DNA from: Ancylostoma caninum | Lineage: Eukaryota; Nematoda; Chromadorea; Rhabditida; Ancylostomatidae | NCBI GenBank assembly: GCA_037903475.1 | Contig: JBAJFG010000291.1 | Coordinates: 1 to 64,000, forward strand | Direction: 5' to 3' | DNA length: 64,000 nucleotides | Shown here: piece by piece, positions 46,301-58,680 of the stretch | Position numbering within the stretch: the stretch's first letter is position 1 | Layout of the letters: each line of letters opens with the position of its first letter | Made by a program: the position numbers and the translations under genes | Notes under the pieces: generated by a model | Databases searched by the model: none | Told to the model about the DNA's origin: nothing | The model's input: only the letters and a program-made list of their open reading frames with translations

Positions 46301-47363
46301 TAGCATCTATGCGGTAAATAAGAATTATTGCATGCTTGCGTCATAGACGCTTCACTGCGATGAAGGATAGGCCCAGACGTACCCATAGTCCAGGAGCTAA
46401 CCAGGCGCAGGTGAGTTGCTCACGTTTGCAACGTCTGGACTACTCGCGGGGAACACGTGGTACTAACCGGCCGCCATGAAAAGAAATTGCCAGCCAGTGA
46501 CTGCTTGGGTTAGCCGGATGCCCTGTATTTCTGAAGCGTACGATTTCCGAGAAATCGCGAAAAGTTCGGGGGTGGTAGTAATCTGATCGAAGAAGATCTA
46601 AGTGCGACATACAACTGCCAACGGGGCGGAAATTTTTATCTTTTATCATCGAAATTTTTATCACCACATGTCAAATGGAATTTCTAATACAAAACACTGA
46701 CCTTGGAGGGAACCGATCACTCCACCAAATACCTATGGATGGGTAGCATTGCCTCTGCACCACATTGCACCTGTTTGGCAGTGGATGCTGTCAGCAGTAA
46801 ACTACAGCTCGTGAGTGAGACGTTGCAAATCACCTGGACGTCGTGAGAATTGAACCACCTTGCATCTTCGTAGAACTGTGCACCGTTCGTTTTGGTAGAT
46901 AAAGAACCTATCTGCGCAAGGAATTACCACCTAAAACAGGAATTGCGGATTCTTCGAAATGTGTGACTTTTCGCACATTTCACGCTTTATCTATGCGATT
47001 CTTTGGTGAGCTTGCCAAAAGATACTCATCAAGCCTCTTAAACCGGCTCTCCATGAATGGCTCGTTTTCGGACCTCACGTAGGATCGTGAATACTCCTCC
47101 CTCTCAGCCGTTGCAAGCAGAACTGAGACAATGCTTGAAGCCAACCAGGGATTAGAGTACACCCTAACTGCTCCATACTTGACTTTTCAGTTAGCAGTGG
47201 TACGAAGAGCCAACCGCGAAGAAATTGTTTGAAGATCCAAGCTTCGAGCTGTGCATATTACTGACTCAACGATGGGTGATTCACCGTTCAGCTGTCAGTT
47301 TGAAGAAGAAAGCGATTGCAACTTAATTACTGTGTACAAAGCATCCGAAAACCATTTAAAAAA
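43371..47363. other. 4 kb with no supported gene
   Basis: It contains a LINE-like 3' end at 44160-44196 and a plus frame at 44724-45047 (107 codons). That frame looks moderately coding but has no recognised domain, signal peptide or splice partner. The rest is AT-rich and unassigned. Confidence 0.4.
44160..44196 (+). repeat. LINE-like 3' terminus: stem-loop plus TGAA tail
   Basis: The stem CACC/GGTG with a 5 nt loop (44161-44173) is followed by TATTTAATAAATGAATGAAT. It has the same layout as 40120-40160 and the CR1-type 3' end. It marks a truncated insertion on the plus strand. Confidence 0.5.
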
Positions 47364-47434
47364 CGTGTGAGGTGCTGATCCCCCGACCGATCTCACTGCG
47401 ATTAAGCCTCTTAACAACTACACCACCCATCACA
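47364..47434 (-). repeat. tRNA-like Pol III core, copy 1
   Basis: The minus strand has an A-box-like TGGTGTAGTTG (47425-47415) and a weak B box, GGGGATCAGC (47383-47374). Between them AAGAGGCTT and GATCGGTCG agree with copy 2, 210 bp away in the same orientation. Stems are poor; it is probably a tRNA-derived repeat. Confidence 0.45.
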
Positions 47435-47584
47435 CGTCAATTCTAACCTTCGTAAGCAACTAAAGAAATTTTCACCAATCAGCGGTGAAGAATCCTCTAG
47501 CTTGATGGTTGAAGCCGCTAACTGGAATGAATGAAGCAGCTTTTTATGCAGAAAGCACATGAAGAATAGTATGCAAAGCTGTGC

Positions 47585-47656
47585 CATTGCAGTGGAGTCG
47601 AACCATCGACCGATTCCGCGATGAACAAGCCTCTTGACCACTACGCATTGCCAACA
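47585..47656 (-). repeat. tRNA-like Pol III core, copy 2
   Basis: The A box TGCGTAGTGG (47647-47638) and the consensus-like B box GGTTCGACTCC (47604-47594) are spaced as in tRNAs. Acceptor and anticodon stems do not form clearly. Together with copy 1 it suggests a tRNA-derived SINE or a duplicated tRNA pseudogene. Confidence 0.55.
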
Positions 47657-48035
47657 ATCTGTGTGTGGTTAATGGTGTCCGTTCTGATTCGTCTTACGCG
47701 CACTGTTAAAAAATCAAACAGCATAAGATTATTCAAAAATCGAGAAACTCTTCGCTTTTCTAAGGTACAGAAGTAGCACACAGTACATCGTAAAGGATAT
47801 CAAAACTATAAAGGATGAACCGTAACAGGCTGTTCTTGGAAGTTCGGACCGAGACAAAAATTGCGCTGCTGATGCTTAACAGAGTAGAAGTGCGATGATG
47901 AGTAGGCTGCGTTTGATCCTATGCGTTTTCACCACGAGCTTGTAATTTTTTTATTGTTTGCACAAGGTTTCCTGTAATCCTGTTTATGAACTTAATTTTT
48001 ATTCAATGTACACTCATCTTATTCAACTGTTCATT

Positions 48036-48117
48036 TCCTAATTGAGGCCACTATTCCTGAGTACGAGACAAATTCAGTTCCTAATTGAAACCACTATTGC
48101 TGAGTACAAGATAAAAT
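48036..48117 (+). repeat. Tandem duplication, about 43 bp, two copies
   Basis: TCCTAATTGA..CCACTATT.C and TGAGTAC.AGA occur twice in succession with few differences. No gene is seen around it, from 47660 to 48945. Confidence 0.7.
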
Positions 48118-48945
48118 GTCTGAATGCCAATTAATTTAAAAATTAAAGTTGGTTCACAAGAACTCTAATCCTGCTTATCTGTCTACGCATATTAGACTTT
48201 CTGTACGCGTGGATTTCTGACTTGCGGCAATCCCGATATTCTGATGTTTTTTGGGGTTCCTACTTCCAATTTCAGGGTTTTGATTCTTCGAATATGACTT
48301 CCAGTCTTCCCTCGCAGCGACCGTAGCCAACGCCGGTGCACTCGGATTATACGAATAGATCAATGCCTCCCTTGAGTCTACTACAGTGCATCACCATAAT
48401 ACTACAACTTATTCTAGGACGACTACATTCTGAAGCTCCTCTTCTCCGTAATGCAGAATTTCGATAAGGGAGCAATCAGCTGAATGCTGAGAGGCTTTCC
48501 ATGACTAGAACTACGTAGTATTTACCAGACGAATTTAATTAATCGGTCATTGTTATTTTGCCAAGCTTTTTGCTAACACGTGTCCATAGGGGTTGAGGGG
48601 AGATGTACTATAGCTGAGAGAAATGCGTCTCGTTATTACTACCCATTTACCTCCTTACAACAAATTACTTCAACTGCTCGGTTTCCATAAGGAACTAACT
48701 GCACAGTCCAGTCTCCTCGCACAAATACTGTAGATCTCTATGAATGTCCCATGATTTTCGCGGCACTTTTTTCTTGCTGGATTCCTCCACGGAAGCCTCA
48801 AGTCTGCGCATATTTTTCTGTGGCATTTTATGTCGTCCACAGTTCTATCTAAGCAATTCTACTTTTCCTGCATTGAAAAAGCAATCGATTCGCATAATAT
48901 TCACTTATATTGGTGTGGCAACTGACACTAAGGTATTCCAGAGAA

Positions 48946-51930
48946 ATGGCGTCAGACGTCATCCGCACTGTTGCACTTGTGAACAGCCTAACAGCTACTA
49001 CCATATCAATAGTAGCTAATATATCGGTGAGTGAGGACAAAAATCTTCTGTAGCCCTGCTAATAAAACTATAGTTAAAGTCTCGGAAATCTTTTTTTTTC
49101 ATCCACTACTACTTCCCGTGCTGTTTTTTTTCCCTCAATATTTATTCAGCATTCAACTTAGGTGATAGCCTTCATCGCCATTCAGCGACGATCCAGTTTC
49201 AAAGACCATAACTACATCTACACCATTCTGTATATTGCTTTTGTACACATTATTTATTCAATAAATCAAGTATTCGCAGCTCCGGTGAGTTTCCTCTACA
49301 TCAAGTGCAAGTGGAAAATGGATACCTATTTTACATAACTGCCATGCTACCTTATGGAAAAGTCTCTAACCTCTTTGCGTTGCAACCTGGATGATTTACC
49401 AGTTTTGGGGAGGCGCTAGGGAATTTTAATTAAAAAGTATTGTGGCAAGAAAATAAATCTTGGAGGAATGATGAGCGGTAATGATTAATATACGCAAAAA
49501 AACATAGGGACTTTGGAACTGAGCCAATGTCTCGAGATTCTTATCGAATCTCCTGAAATTTCTGTCCCATTCACGTACGCAACTTGATTCGAATTTGCTC
49601 AAATTCAGGGTAGTCTCGAAAAGTCTGCCAGGAGTGAGGTTTCCCCGTAAACTCCCATTAAGTTCAACGAATTTTCAAATGTAGAATGGAATGATGAGGT
49701 GCAATCCTCATTAGCCGAGCTTCTTCTTTGCTATCGTACTTAACCCAAATAGCTCAATTTACTTGGCAGTTCAGAAACCTGTTCGAAAATTTGAATATTC
49801 GTGGAAGAAAAAGCCTCAAAGCCTATCTCACACTCTTTTCAAAGACGTATTGCACTGTATTTGTATTGCACTGCATTGTATTTTCTAACATCCAAATTCT
49901 GAACTTGTTCGAAACCAACTGTTTGATTTCGAATAGTTGAAAAATTTGTTCAGTCCTAATTAAACTTGCCACGGTTTTGTTGTCGTTTCCTTTTTCTGAG
50001 TCATGCAATGTATTATAACTTTTCATTGAAAAAATATTGTACATTTTTGAGAAAAAGCTCCCGTTGGAGAAAGATGTGGTATTCGGTTTTGTCATAATGC
50101 ACTCATTCGGCTTTTCAGATGATCCACATCCACACAGATGAATTAATTTTTGTGAACAATGGTGTGCTGCAGCACGAAACTGCAGGCCAAATATCGCTTT
50201 GTATTTTCGCCTTTTTTGTTATCTATAGTGTTCTATTCTGTTCAGCTCAATTCATAATTAAGTATTTCATCATTTGCAGGTGAAATCCATGACAAATTAT
50301 TTTAAAAAGAGGACTACTACACTAAATGTGGTTGTTGCTGAAAGCGAATGAGTCACAGTTTTTCTTTCATTTCAGGTTCAATAATCACAATCGAAGCAAC
50401 AAGATCTATTCACTTCACGTAGTCACGTTTCTACTGGCGTTCAGCTGGTCGTTCTTGCTGTGTTGGGCGCTATGGGAGTCTCCTGAAGGTCATGTGGCAG
50501 AAGGACATGAAATGGACGCGGAATTCATAGGCAGACCATCGTTAGACTCGCCCATTCGGGTGAGAGCCGTCATAGCACTTACATTTTTCAGCAAGGGTAT
50601 AGAAAGTGAATTTCGATTTCTGAGCCTGTGTGGCGTTGTGAGCTAACGGTTCACATCAGCACTTGTTTGTTTCGTTATGGACCTATTTAACCAATTGACG
50701 ACCGCGCGCATTTTTCTTCAAGAGTGCTGCGCCCGCGGGGTTCCACACTGTTACGATAAAGGAATCGGGAATAAAACAGATCTTTCTCCAAATACATTCC
50801 GAAATCTAATTCTAGAACATCGACGGTATCATCTGACTAGAAAAGGAGTGATCCTAAAAGCTTTTTGCATTCATTGAGGCCGAAAGAAGTTTGTAAAAAG
50901 TGTTCTGAGTGCTGTGAGGGGTGTCCAGAGACTATACATGTTCCTAAGGCTCTAGCCTGACTAATACCGAGGTGCAGGATGTAACGAAAGTGTTTCTGTG
51001 TAGGAAATATGGCTTTTGCACAGAGTATTTTCATCTACTACAAAAGAAATATAAAGCAATCTTCCTCGACTTCAAAATTCCATCCTTTTCATGATGTTTG
51101 TCGCAATAAAGGAGAACTCCTTTCTGAACTACAGGTTGAAAAAGCGCAGACATCTTTTTGAAACATTCTATTTATTATATACTGGATTCCTACTCTGATA
51201 ACTGTGCAGGACGAACGCAGACCAAACGGCGTAATGGTTCGGGTAGAAACCCTAGCAGCAACGGTTAACAGTTTCCTCTCCTCGATTGCTGCTCAATCTG
51301 TCGGCCCTTTAGCAGCAATTGCTGAGGGACGGCAGCAATCAAGGGGAGTATGGCAGCAACTGGCAATCGTTACTGCTAGGGTTTCTACCCGAACCATTAC
51401 GCCGTTTGGGCTGCGTTCGTGCTGTACAGTTATCAGAGAAGTCTAAGGGAAATCCGTGTGGATTACAGAATAATAAAAGGTATTTAATGCCTCATGTGAT
51501 GTTCAACCATTCAATGGCTCCAACATTTCTAGAAAAATAATTCCACCATGTCACATGCCCCAGAAATTTCCATGTGAACATTTTTATAGGAAAATCCGAA
51601 GCTGCTCGTCGCCATAATCCTACTATTTCTTCTGGTGTTACTGTCTTTACTTATTATGGTGTTCTGCTCACGACGAATCACTCTGACCCTACGAAATCTA
51701 CGGTCGGACAAGTCAAAGAACATCCAAATAAGAATGTACAAAATACTGTTAGCGGAGGTAAACTGGAGTTTGCCTAGTTCCCAAAACTGAACTACTTGAT
51801 GCATTTGTGATTTTCAGACTGCACTTCCTTTGATACTCATTCATGTGCCGCTAATAGCGTCCTGCTCTCTTCCACTGGTAGATCTACACGTTAACATAAT
51901 CCTCGACTATCTTCCGTTACTGTACGCATG
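48946..51930 (+). CDS. Str-superfamily serpentine chemoreceptor (7TM GPCR), exons 1-6, TM7 incomplete
   Basis: Exons are 48946-49026, 49162-49284, 50119-50279, 50376-50559, 51590-51757 and 51818-51930. Phases 0, 0, 2, 0, 0 all join, with donors GTGAGT, GTGAAA, GTGAGA and GTAAAC and acceptors TTTCAG, TTATAG or CTTAG. The protein shows TM1 (SIVANISVIAFIAIQ), TM2 (YTILYIAFVHIIYSI), TM3 (SVLFCSAQFIIKYFIICR), TM4 (VVTFLLAFSWSFLLCW), TM5 (LLVAIILLFLLVLLSLLIMV), a basic third loop (LRSDKSKNIQ) and TM6 (TALPLILIHVPL). These are features of nematode Str/Srj/Srd-type receptors, which act in chemosensory cilia (family knowledge). After LPLLYAW the frame meets TGA unless spliced, and I found no exon for the rest of TM7. 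About 277 residues are present against about 330 usual. Confidence 0.78.
51193..51438. mobile_element. Foldback MITE in the chemoreceptor's fourth intron
   Basis: The arms at 51193-51255 and 51376-51438 are complementary over about 63 bp with few mismatches (word CCAAACGGCGTAATGGTTCG). No clear target duplication. It lies wholly in the intron between exons 4 and 5. Confidence 0.85.
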
Positions 51931-52003
51931 GTGAGTGCCCGCTCGCATTTATAGACCAGTCCAGTAATCGGCTCATACCCGACTTTTCTTTATCATGACT
52001 TAT

Positions 52004-52009
52004 AATAAA
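52004..52009 (+). terminator. Possible poly(A) signal AATAAA
   Basis: It lies 73 bp after the last recognised exon of the chemoreceptor. If the donor at 51931 is not used, a transcript could end here and give a receptor cut within TM7. A GT-rich stretch (52026-52048) follows, as often seen downstream of cleavage sites. Confidence 0.35.
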
Positions 52010-52194
52010 GCGCTTAGTCTGTCACGTGTGTGTGTGGGTGTGTGTGAAACGAAATTCCCTTATTGGTCAGAGATGGTGATTGTGGGGTCAACAAGATGAT
52101 AGGGATGGGTATGGTGAGGTTCAAAGAGTGAAGAGAAGCTCTAAAGGATGGGGAAGTGGAGAGCGGTGAGTGCACCGTGGTGTGGAGAGTGCAT

Positions 52195-53255
52195 CAGCGC
52201 CGGAAAGTGGGGAGTCGGGTCCAACGTTGTGATAAGGATGCGCCGGCGTCCAAAAGTGGGGAAACGCCTGGAGTCGGGTCCAACGTTGTGATAAGGATGC
52301 GCCGGCGTCCAAAAGTGGGGAAACGCCTGAAGTCGGGTCCAACGGTGTGATAAGGATGCGCCGGCGTCCAAAAGTGGGGAAACGCCTGAGTCGGGTCCAA
52401 CGTTGTGATAAGGATGCGCCGGCGTCCAAAAGTGGGGAAACGCCTGAGTCGGGTCCAACGTTGTGATAAGGATGCGCCGGCGTCCAAAAGTGGGGAAACG
52501 CCTGGAGTCGGGTCCAACGTTGTGATAAGGATGCGCCGGCGTCCAAAAGTGGGGAAACGCCTGGAGTCGGGTCCAACGTTGTGATAAGGATGCGCCAGCG
52601 TCCAAAAGTGGGAAAACGCCTGGAGTCGGGTCCAACGTTGTGATAAGGATGCGCCAGCGTCCAAAAGTGGGAAAACGCCTGGAGTCGGGTCCAACGTTGT
52701 GATAAGGATGCGCCAGCGTCCAAAAGTGGGAAAACGCCTGGAGTCGGGTCCAACGTTGTGATAAGGATGCGCCAGCGTCCAAAAGTGGGAAAACGCCTGG
52801 AGTCGGGTCCAACGTTGTGATAAGGATGCGCCAGCGTCCAAAAGTGGGAAAACGCCTGGAGTCGGGTCCAACGTTGTGATAAGGATGCGCCAGCGTCCAA
52901 AAGTGGGAAAACGCCTGGAGTCGGGTCCAACGTTGTGATAAGGATGCGCCGGCGTCCAAAAGTGGGGAAACGCCTGGAGTCGGGTCAACGTTGTGATAAG
53001 GATGCGCCGGCGTCCAAAAGTGGGGAAACGCCTGGAGTCGGGTCCAACGTTGTGATAAGGATGCGCCGGCGTCCAAAAGTGGGGAAACGCCTGGAGTCGG
53101 GTCCAACGTTGTGATAAGGATGCGCCGGCGTCCAAAAGTGGGGAAACGCCTGGAGTCGGGTCCAACGTTGTGATAAGGATGCGCCAGCGTCCAAAAGTGG
53201 GAAAACGCCTGGAGTCGGGTCCAACGTTGTGATAAGGATGCGCCGACGTCCATAT
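52195..53255 (+). repeat. Minisatellite, 59 bp unit, 18 copies
   Basis: Copies begin at CAACGTTG (52222, 52281, 52340 and so on to 53221), 58-59 bp apart. Two sub-types exist: units with CGCCGGCG...GTGGGGAAACG and units with CGCCAGCG...GTGGGAAAACG. The second is clustered at about 52590-52910 with one more copy near 53180. Because 59 is not a multiple of three and the unit lacks minus-strand stops, three overlapping minus frames stay open for up to 370 codons; these are not genes. Confidence 0.95.
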
Positions 53256-55724
53256 GTAATATGAATTCGCTAGGCGGGCCTATTTCTGCATGAGCGGTAC
53301 GCTTACCCTGTTTCGGCGGACCCTCCTACCTAAATCACCTAGATGTACATTGTTTCCTTTCGTATCCGTGTCCTCTTCTCATTCCGTCTGAATAAACCAC
53401 TCCTTCCTTTCTGTTTATATACACCGGTGGACCCTTATCACTTGAATTACCACAACAACCAGTTGAGCCTAAATCATTTCAACATTTACATTTACACTGA
53501 ATTGGTTACATTCAATTATTCACAGCCACTAACTTCGCTTATATTGGAGAACATAATTTCGTTCTACGGGGGAAGCTACCACCTACGGGATCAAGGGCTT
53601 CTCAGGAAAGCGATAGAACTGCGTGGAAGGAAAGAGTATTTATCAATCCATTGACACTTTTGTGTTTGCTTTCAACGTGCACTATGCGAGCGAAGCGAGC
53701 ATCAATAGAAGTCTGGAATTCTGGCGTTAGCCGGACGGCCAGACTAGTTTCTTAATAAATAAGGTGCTGCAATGCTTAAGACAGCGATTTCGGCTATTTA
53801 GGTACCCAGCCTTGGACCCTCTGGTCGTGTTATGGAATCTAAAGATGAAAGACATCAAAATGAAGAAATTTTACAAAAGATCATCCACAGCTGTGCGAGT
53901 TGTAGTTGTGACGAGTGCCTAAATCCGGACACAACATGCGTGATCTGACCCTTCAAGTGCTTCATCGTGCAATCAGCACTCAGTCCTGCCACTGGAGCTT
54001 CCTCTCAAGGCTGCTGATCACCGGCACCTTGAGTGCAGGTTGAAAAACCGAATGTGTAGTGAACATGGCAACTTGAGGCAATTTTATACCACGCTGTACT
54101 TCATGGCTTTCATCCGAAGATCACTTTACCGTGTTGAATATTTAGCACCGAATAAAAATTGAATAACTCTATTTATTTAACTATTCATTCAGGACTAATC
54201 TAATCTTTATCACATGGCGTACCATGCTAGAAAAAACCACAACTCAAGACACAAAAGTTTGCCAGAAAAAAACCTAGCTACTACAATGCAGTTACATGAA
54301 GAATTAAATGAGGTAAACATCAAGGAGAAAAAAAATAACAAAGAGAACAAACAACCTACTTCAGGAAACTCTGAAGTTTTCATCTCTGAGATATTTGTCA
54401 ACAGTGGTTTTAAAATTACGGAAATTCCACCCAATGATATGTTTCTTGGATAGCTTGAGGAACTCTGAACCAGCTCTGTTAACGAAGTAATTAAATCTCA
54501 ACGAGTACCTCGCTTTTCTCAACCGTAGCTTAACCGAACATTCTCTGGTCCTTGAATTAGTTAATGTGAAAAATGCCTCGCCGTTTAATCGTGAGAATAG
54601 ATCCGAAGAATTCAAATATTCAAAAAACAGACAGAACTAAATGCCTCCTCATCATTCTTGGAAGTTGTATGGGTCCCTCTTTTTCAAACATGCGAATTGT
54701 AGACTTATTCGGAGTAGAGTTTTTGGTTTTCAAATAAATCGATAGGCATCTAATGCATCATTCCGTCCTAACTATAGCTAATTGCTACTATGAAGTTGAA
54801 CACTTCATTTTCTTATAATTCTGCGATATTGTGATTTAAAATAAACTCGCGACTCCTGTTCGTAACCCCATTCAATTACTATACAGTAAACTTTAGTGAT
54901 CCAACCATTTCAACGTTTTTAACACACTTTTGCGCAGACTGATTATATGCATAGGGGAGCTGAGAATTCAAAAGGGAGGCAAATCACCAATGATCACATA
55001 TCTTATTGTTAGGCGCAATATTTCATTACATGTTGTTGAGATGTGCATCGTTGGGTTGGAATGCTCAGTTTCCGAGAATACGGAAGTAAAAGAAGTAAAA
55101 ACCTCTCTAAAAAAACCTAAATCTCCACTGACGAAAGCGGACTTTCAACGAAACAACTCTGAAGTTTAGTAAGAAGTCTCGCCTCAGCTACACCGACCGA
55201 GAATTCGCTCAAATCCTCGGCCAGTGTACGAGGCAGCTCTCGCCTTTCCAGAGGCAGGCCGAGACTGCGGCGCAGTTTTCGGCAATGAGAACATCTATGC
55301 GATCAATGAGATCAAAAGAGGTGCAGAGAAGTCATGCAGTTTTCTTGACGTGGAACTTGTCCGCGACAAATTGGATTGGTCCTCTGAAAACGGGTTTTTC
55401 CAGAATTTTATTAGAAACCATATTCATTGTTGAACACGACGCGTCGAGTATGTCGAGATCCTGTTGATATCCCGGAATCGAAAATGAGGAGAGATACCGA
55501 CTTTATGCTCAGGAAGTTCAACCAGTTGCAATTCTAAAACCGATAAGGGACCAACTCCACAACAGCACATGCTTCCACTCATGAGAAAGTTGTGAGAAAT
55601 TCGAAGACGGCGAATGAAACTTACTACCCGAAAATTTTCACGCCCGTTTGAATGGGAAACATATCGCCTACATGCATGGGTACAAAATGTTTTTACCAAA
55701 TGATATGTTATTCGGATAAATACT
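53256..55724. other. 2.5 kb, no firm gene; exon-like frame at 55165-55330
   Basis: At 55165-55330 (+) a frame reads LSYTDREFAQILGQCTRQL and onward; it looks coding, but no domain or sure splice partner was found. I searched this stretch for the missing TM7 exon of the chemoreceptor and did not find one. GCGAGCGAAGCGAGC at about 53687 is a local direct repeat. Confidence 0.35.
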
Positions 55725-55870
55725 CGAACATTCGAATATTCAATAATTCGAATATTCGAAAATTCGGTGGTTCGCAAAAATTCGAAAACTCGATGGTTCG
55801 CAAAAATTCGAAAATTCCAATATTCGAAAATTCGGAGGTCCCAAATTTTCGAATACTCGAAAAATACTTT
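55725..55870 (+). repeat. Degenerate TTCGAA-rich tandem repeat
   Basis: Repeated ATTCGAATATTCGAAAATTC-like words with GGTGGTTCGCAAAA or GATGGTTCGCAAAA inserts, period about 15-30 bp. It is strongly self-complementary because TTCGAA is a palindrome. Confidence 0.8.
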
Positions 55871-58415
55871 TGAATGTAAAACTCTAATACACATGCGGCT
55901 CCAGAAAGGTGGGGATAAGGGGAGCGAATGAGATGGCCGATGAATCAATTTCTTAGGCTAGAATTTTTCTTCTTTTTCTTGCTCTTATTTTATATTCGCT
56001 CTTCGTTGTACCGTTTCTCATTTCTGACGTGATTCATAGCAGAAGTGAGCTATTCCGAGCAGTTCATTCAATATTCGTTACAATTCAGATATTATTGGTT
56101 TTAGCATTTCGACAGATACCGTGCCAGTTAGGGGTAAACTATGAGCGCCTTGATTCTATCGGCCTGCTTTCAAATGAAATCAACAAAGATATCCGCTATC
56201 TATCAGTGGGAAAAAATCCCGAGAAAATAATCCAGAAGGGTTCATGATGACCAGATTGGTTTGACCGCTGCTTAAAACGAAATCCGTACGCCCTCGATTG
56301 GCGGCAGCGCCAAAGGAAACCTTGTTTGAGTTCGAGTATTCCAGGACTTTGATGTGTGCAGAGGAATCGATACATATTCCAACTGAAATCGCATAGAACA
56401 CGTGGGAAATCCAAAAAATATAAATGTAAGGAAGCACTGTTTCCCAGGAATTTTATGGCCTGACGAATATTCTCACTTGAACCGCATGCTTCCCGCCAAG
56501 CAAAGAGAATTTATGTTCATACACTCAGCCAAAAGTAGCTATAAAAGGCTAACGCTTTGTTGTCTGGTTTTGATAATTAGTGGGCCTGTGGCCACACTTC
56601 TGGGCGACTTACAATTCCTTGCAGATGGGTGATCAACCTTTGTATTCTTTTCACGGTTGTAATTCGCTGGCAACCGTTCACAGGTGGCACAGCTGCTCTA
56701 AGAAACGGAAACTTCCTTGCGTGCTGTCTATAGAATTATGAGCAGTTGATACTTACTGCATGTGTGCATCTGCTCTCTGTTTATAGACGAGTTTTCATGA
56801 CGAACAAAAGATATAAAAGAATGCAACTCCTTTTCTCCCGGACGATTACCTCAAACAATTCGTTTCCAAACATCAAAAAGAATAAGACCAAACCAACCAA
56901 CTGATGAGTTTGCTCTGACTTTAGGAGAAGTTATCCATTCTGCATTCCAATAATAACATAGAATCCAACTTAAGTGCACTGACCGAACATTGCTATTTTA
57001 GAAGTTGAATTCTCCCGACCACTAATTATGTACGTTCGATCACAGTTGTTCAAAAAACATTAGTACACTGGGCATTGTCTATAGCGTCTCATCATTATTT
57101 TCGGGTTTTTGAATGACGTTAATGTGGAGTACAACAGTTCTATTTTAGGATTTCTTTCGATGTGTTTGAATGTTGTTGATGTCATTATAATTGTTCCCAA
57201 AACGCGTAACGGCGGGGAACAGCCGCTAATATTAGTGATTTCCCCGTAAGCGATCGGAAAGTGCTGAGTACAGGGAACAGGAACAATTTGCACCCAAAGT
57301 GCCTTCCGCGTCTAGCGCATCTTCGCCGACCGCTAAGTGCAAATTCCGCGGAGAACACGACCAGAAAGAAGTCATCCCCCTGTTACGTAGTTGGTCTTCT
57401 CCGAAAGGTCTGCAAATCGTACCGGATCGGCAGTCACCTGCTCGTGTGTACTTCTGTGTTGCCATGGCAGGCAGACGACTCCAGCGACGGTGAAGTGATC
57501 ATTCATTTTCACTTGACTTGGTTCCGATTTGTTGTTGACAATGGAGGGATGTGTTTTCAACTAAACACCGGCAGCCGCTCGTGATCAGTCCCAATTAGTG
57601 TGGAAAATTGTTAACATTCAGCAAGAATTATTCCTGCAAAATACATATGAGTGAAAATTCTGCAACCTTATTCTCATTTAGACGCACCACAAGACAACAA
57701 TTAATCTCCAACGCTAAAAGTCTTAAGAGCAGCTTCTGAACAACGACTAAATGTGGATGTTTTGAAGATTAGAAGGAGACATTGAAGAAGTAAGCAGCTA
57801 AGGGAGCAGACTGTTTACTGGAGTTGTAGTCTGTAGAAATTCCGAGCACAGTTCCCGCCAACTTGCTGGAAATATTTGAGACCCAAAAGGAATGAAGAAA
57901 TCACGCTAAGAGAAGACGTGTAGTTCAAACACTTATTGTTCAGCATTTAGTCGCGCTTAGTGCAGAAGACATTTGAAAAAAACATCCCTTTCCGTACAAT
58001 GGAACGTTGATCATTTATGCAGAACGTAGTGCTTGACTTATGTACTCTTCACTTCGGCGACAGCACTGGTCTCTGCATTTTCTTCCTAGTTTATCGCAAG
58101 GAAGCAAACAACTTTTTTGCATGTTTTTTTCACTTAATCAAGCGCTAACATCATTTTCAAAAGGAGTTGTAGTGCATGGCCTTACACTGTCGGACGGATA
58201 TCTATTCGTATAGTGCGCATCGTCAGCCAAAATTTCAATATTTTCCGCCATCTACAGGAGGAGCAACACCTGATTGTCACTGGAGCACGCCAGAGTACAA
58301 GGAAAGGATTAGGTGAATTACATTAGATTTATAGTGATTAACAGTACAGTTCACAATGGATGAGTGTGTTCGAGATGCACTTATCTGTGAAGGGTAGAAT
58401 CAGTCGCAGCTCTGA
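55871..58415. other. 2.5 kb, no firm gene; GC-rich coding-like block at 57230-57490
   Basis: At 57230-57490 frames are open on both strands and GC is higher than around it. The plus frame includes SASSPTAKCKFRGEHDQKEV and a stop after RRLQRR. I do not recognise it, and no splice pair is clear. It may be a decayed exon. Confidence 0.3.
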
Positions 58416-58417
58416 CG

Positions 58418-58680
58418 CGTTTCAGACGCAGGTTAGAAGTACATGATCGCAGCTTTGTCTCGGCTCTGCGGCGTTTTCATCCAGGGTTGCATGTCGCGTT
58501 GGATGCCATTCAAGGGGAATCCTTCGAAAGTCGGCAATATTGGAAACTACAGCTACCAGTGGACACATCGCCCTTGTTTGAACCACGAAATCAATCTATC
58601 GATTGCATCACATCATCCGGGACGCTGAAAATAAATCCCCCCGTATATGCTCGGAGCTTACTAAGTCCTGTTGGTCAATG
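58418..58680 (+). CDS. Unassigned candidate terminal exon
   Basis: A TTTCAG acceptor at about 58418-58423 precedes an open frame ending in TGA at 58680. It contains RRLEVHDRSFVSALRRFHPG and later LQLPVDTSPLFEPRNQ. Codon use looks protein-like, but no domain is recognised and no upstream exon was found. It may belong to a gene whose other exons I missed, or may be chance. Confidence 0.22.

Noticed and set aside
52121..53253. Long minus-strand frames of 269, 323 and 370 codons
   Set aside because: All three encode the same periodic peptide from a 59 bp tandem repeat in different frames; open only because the unit has no stops.
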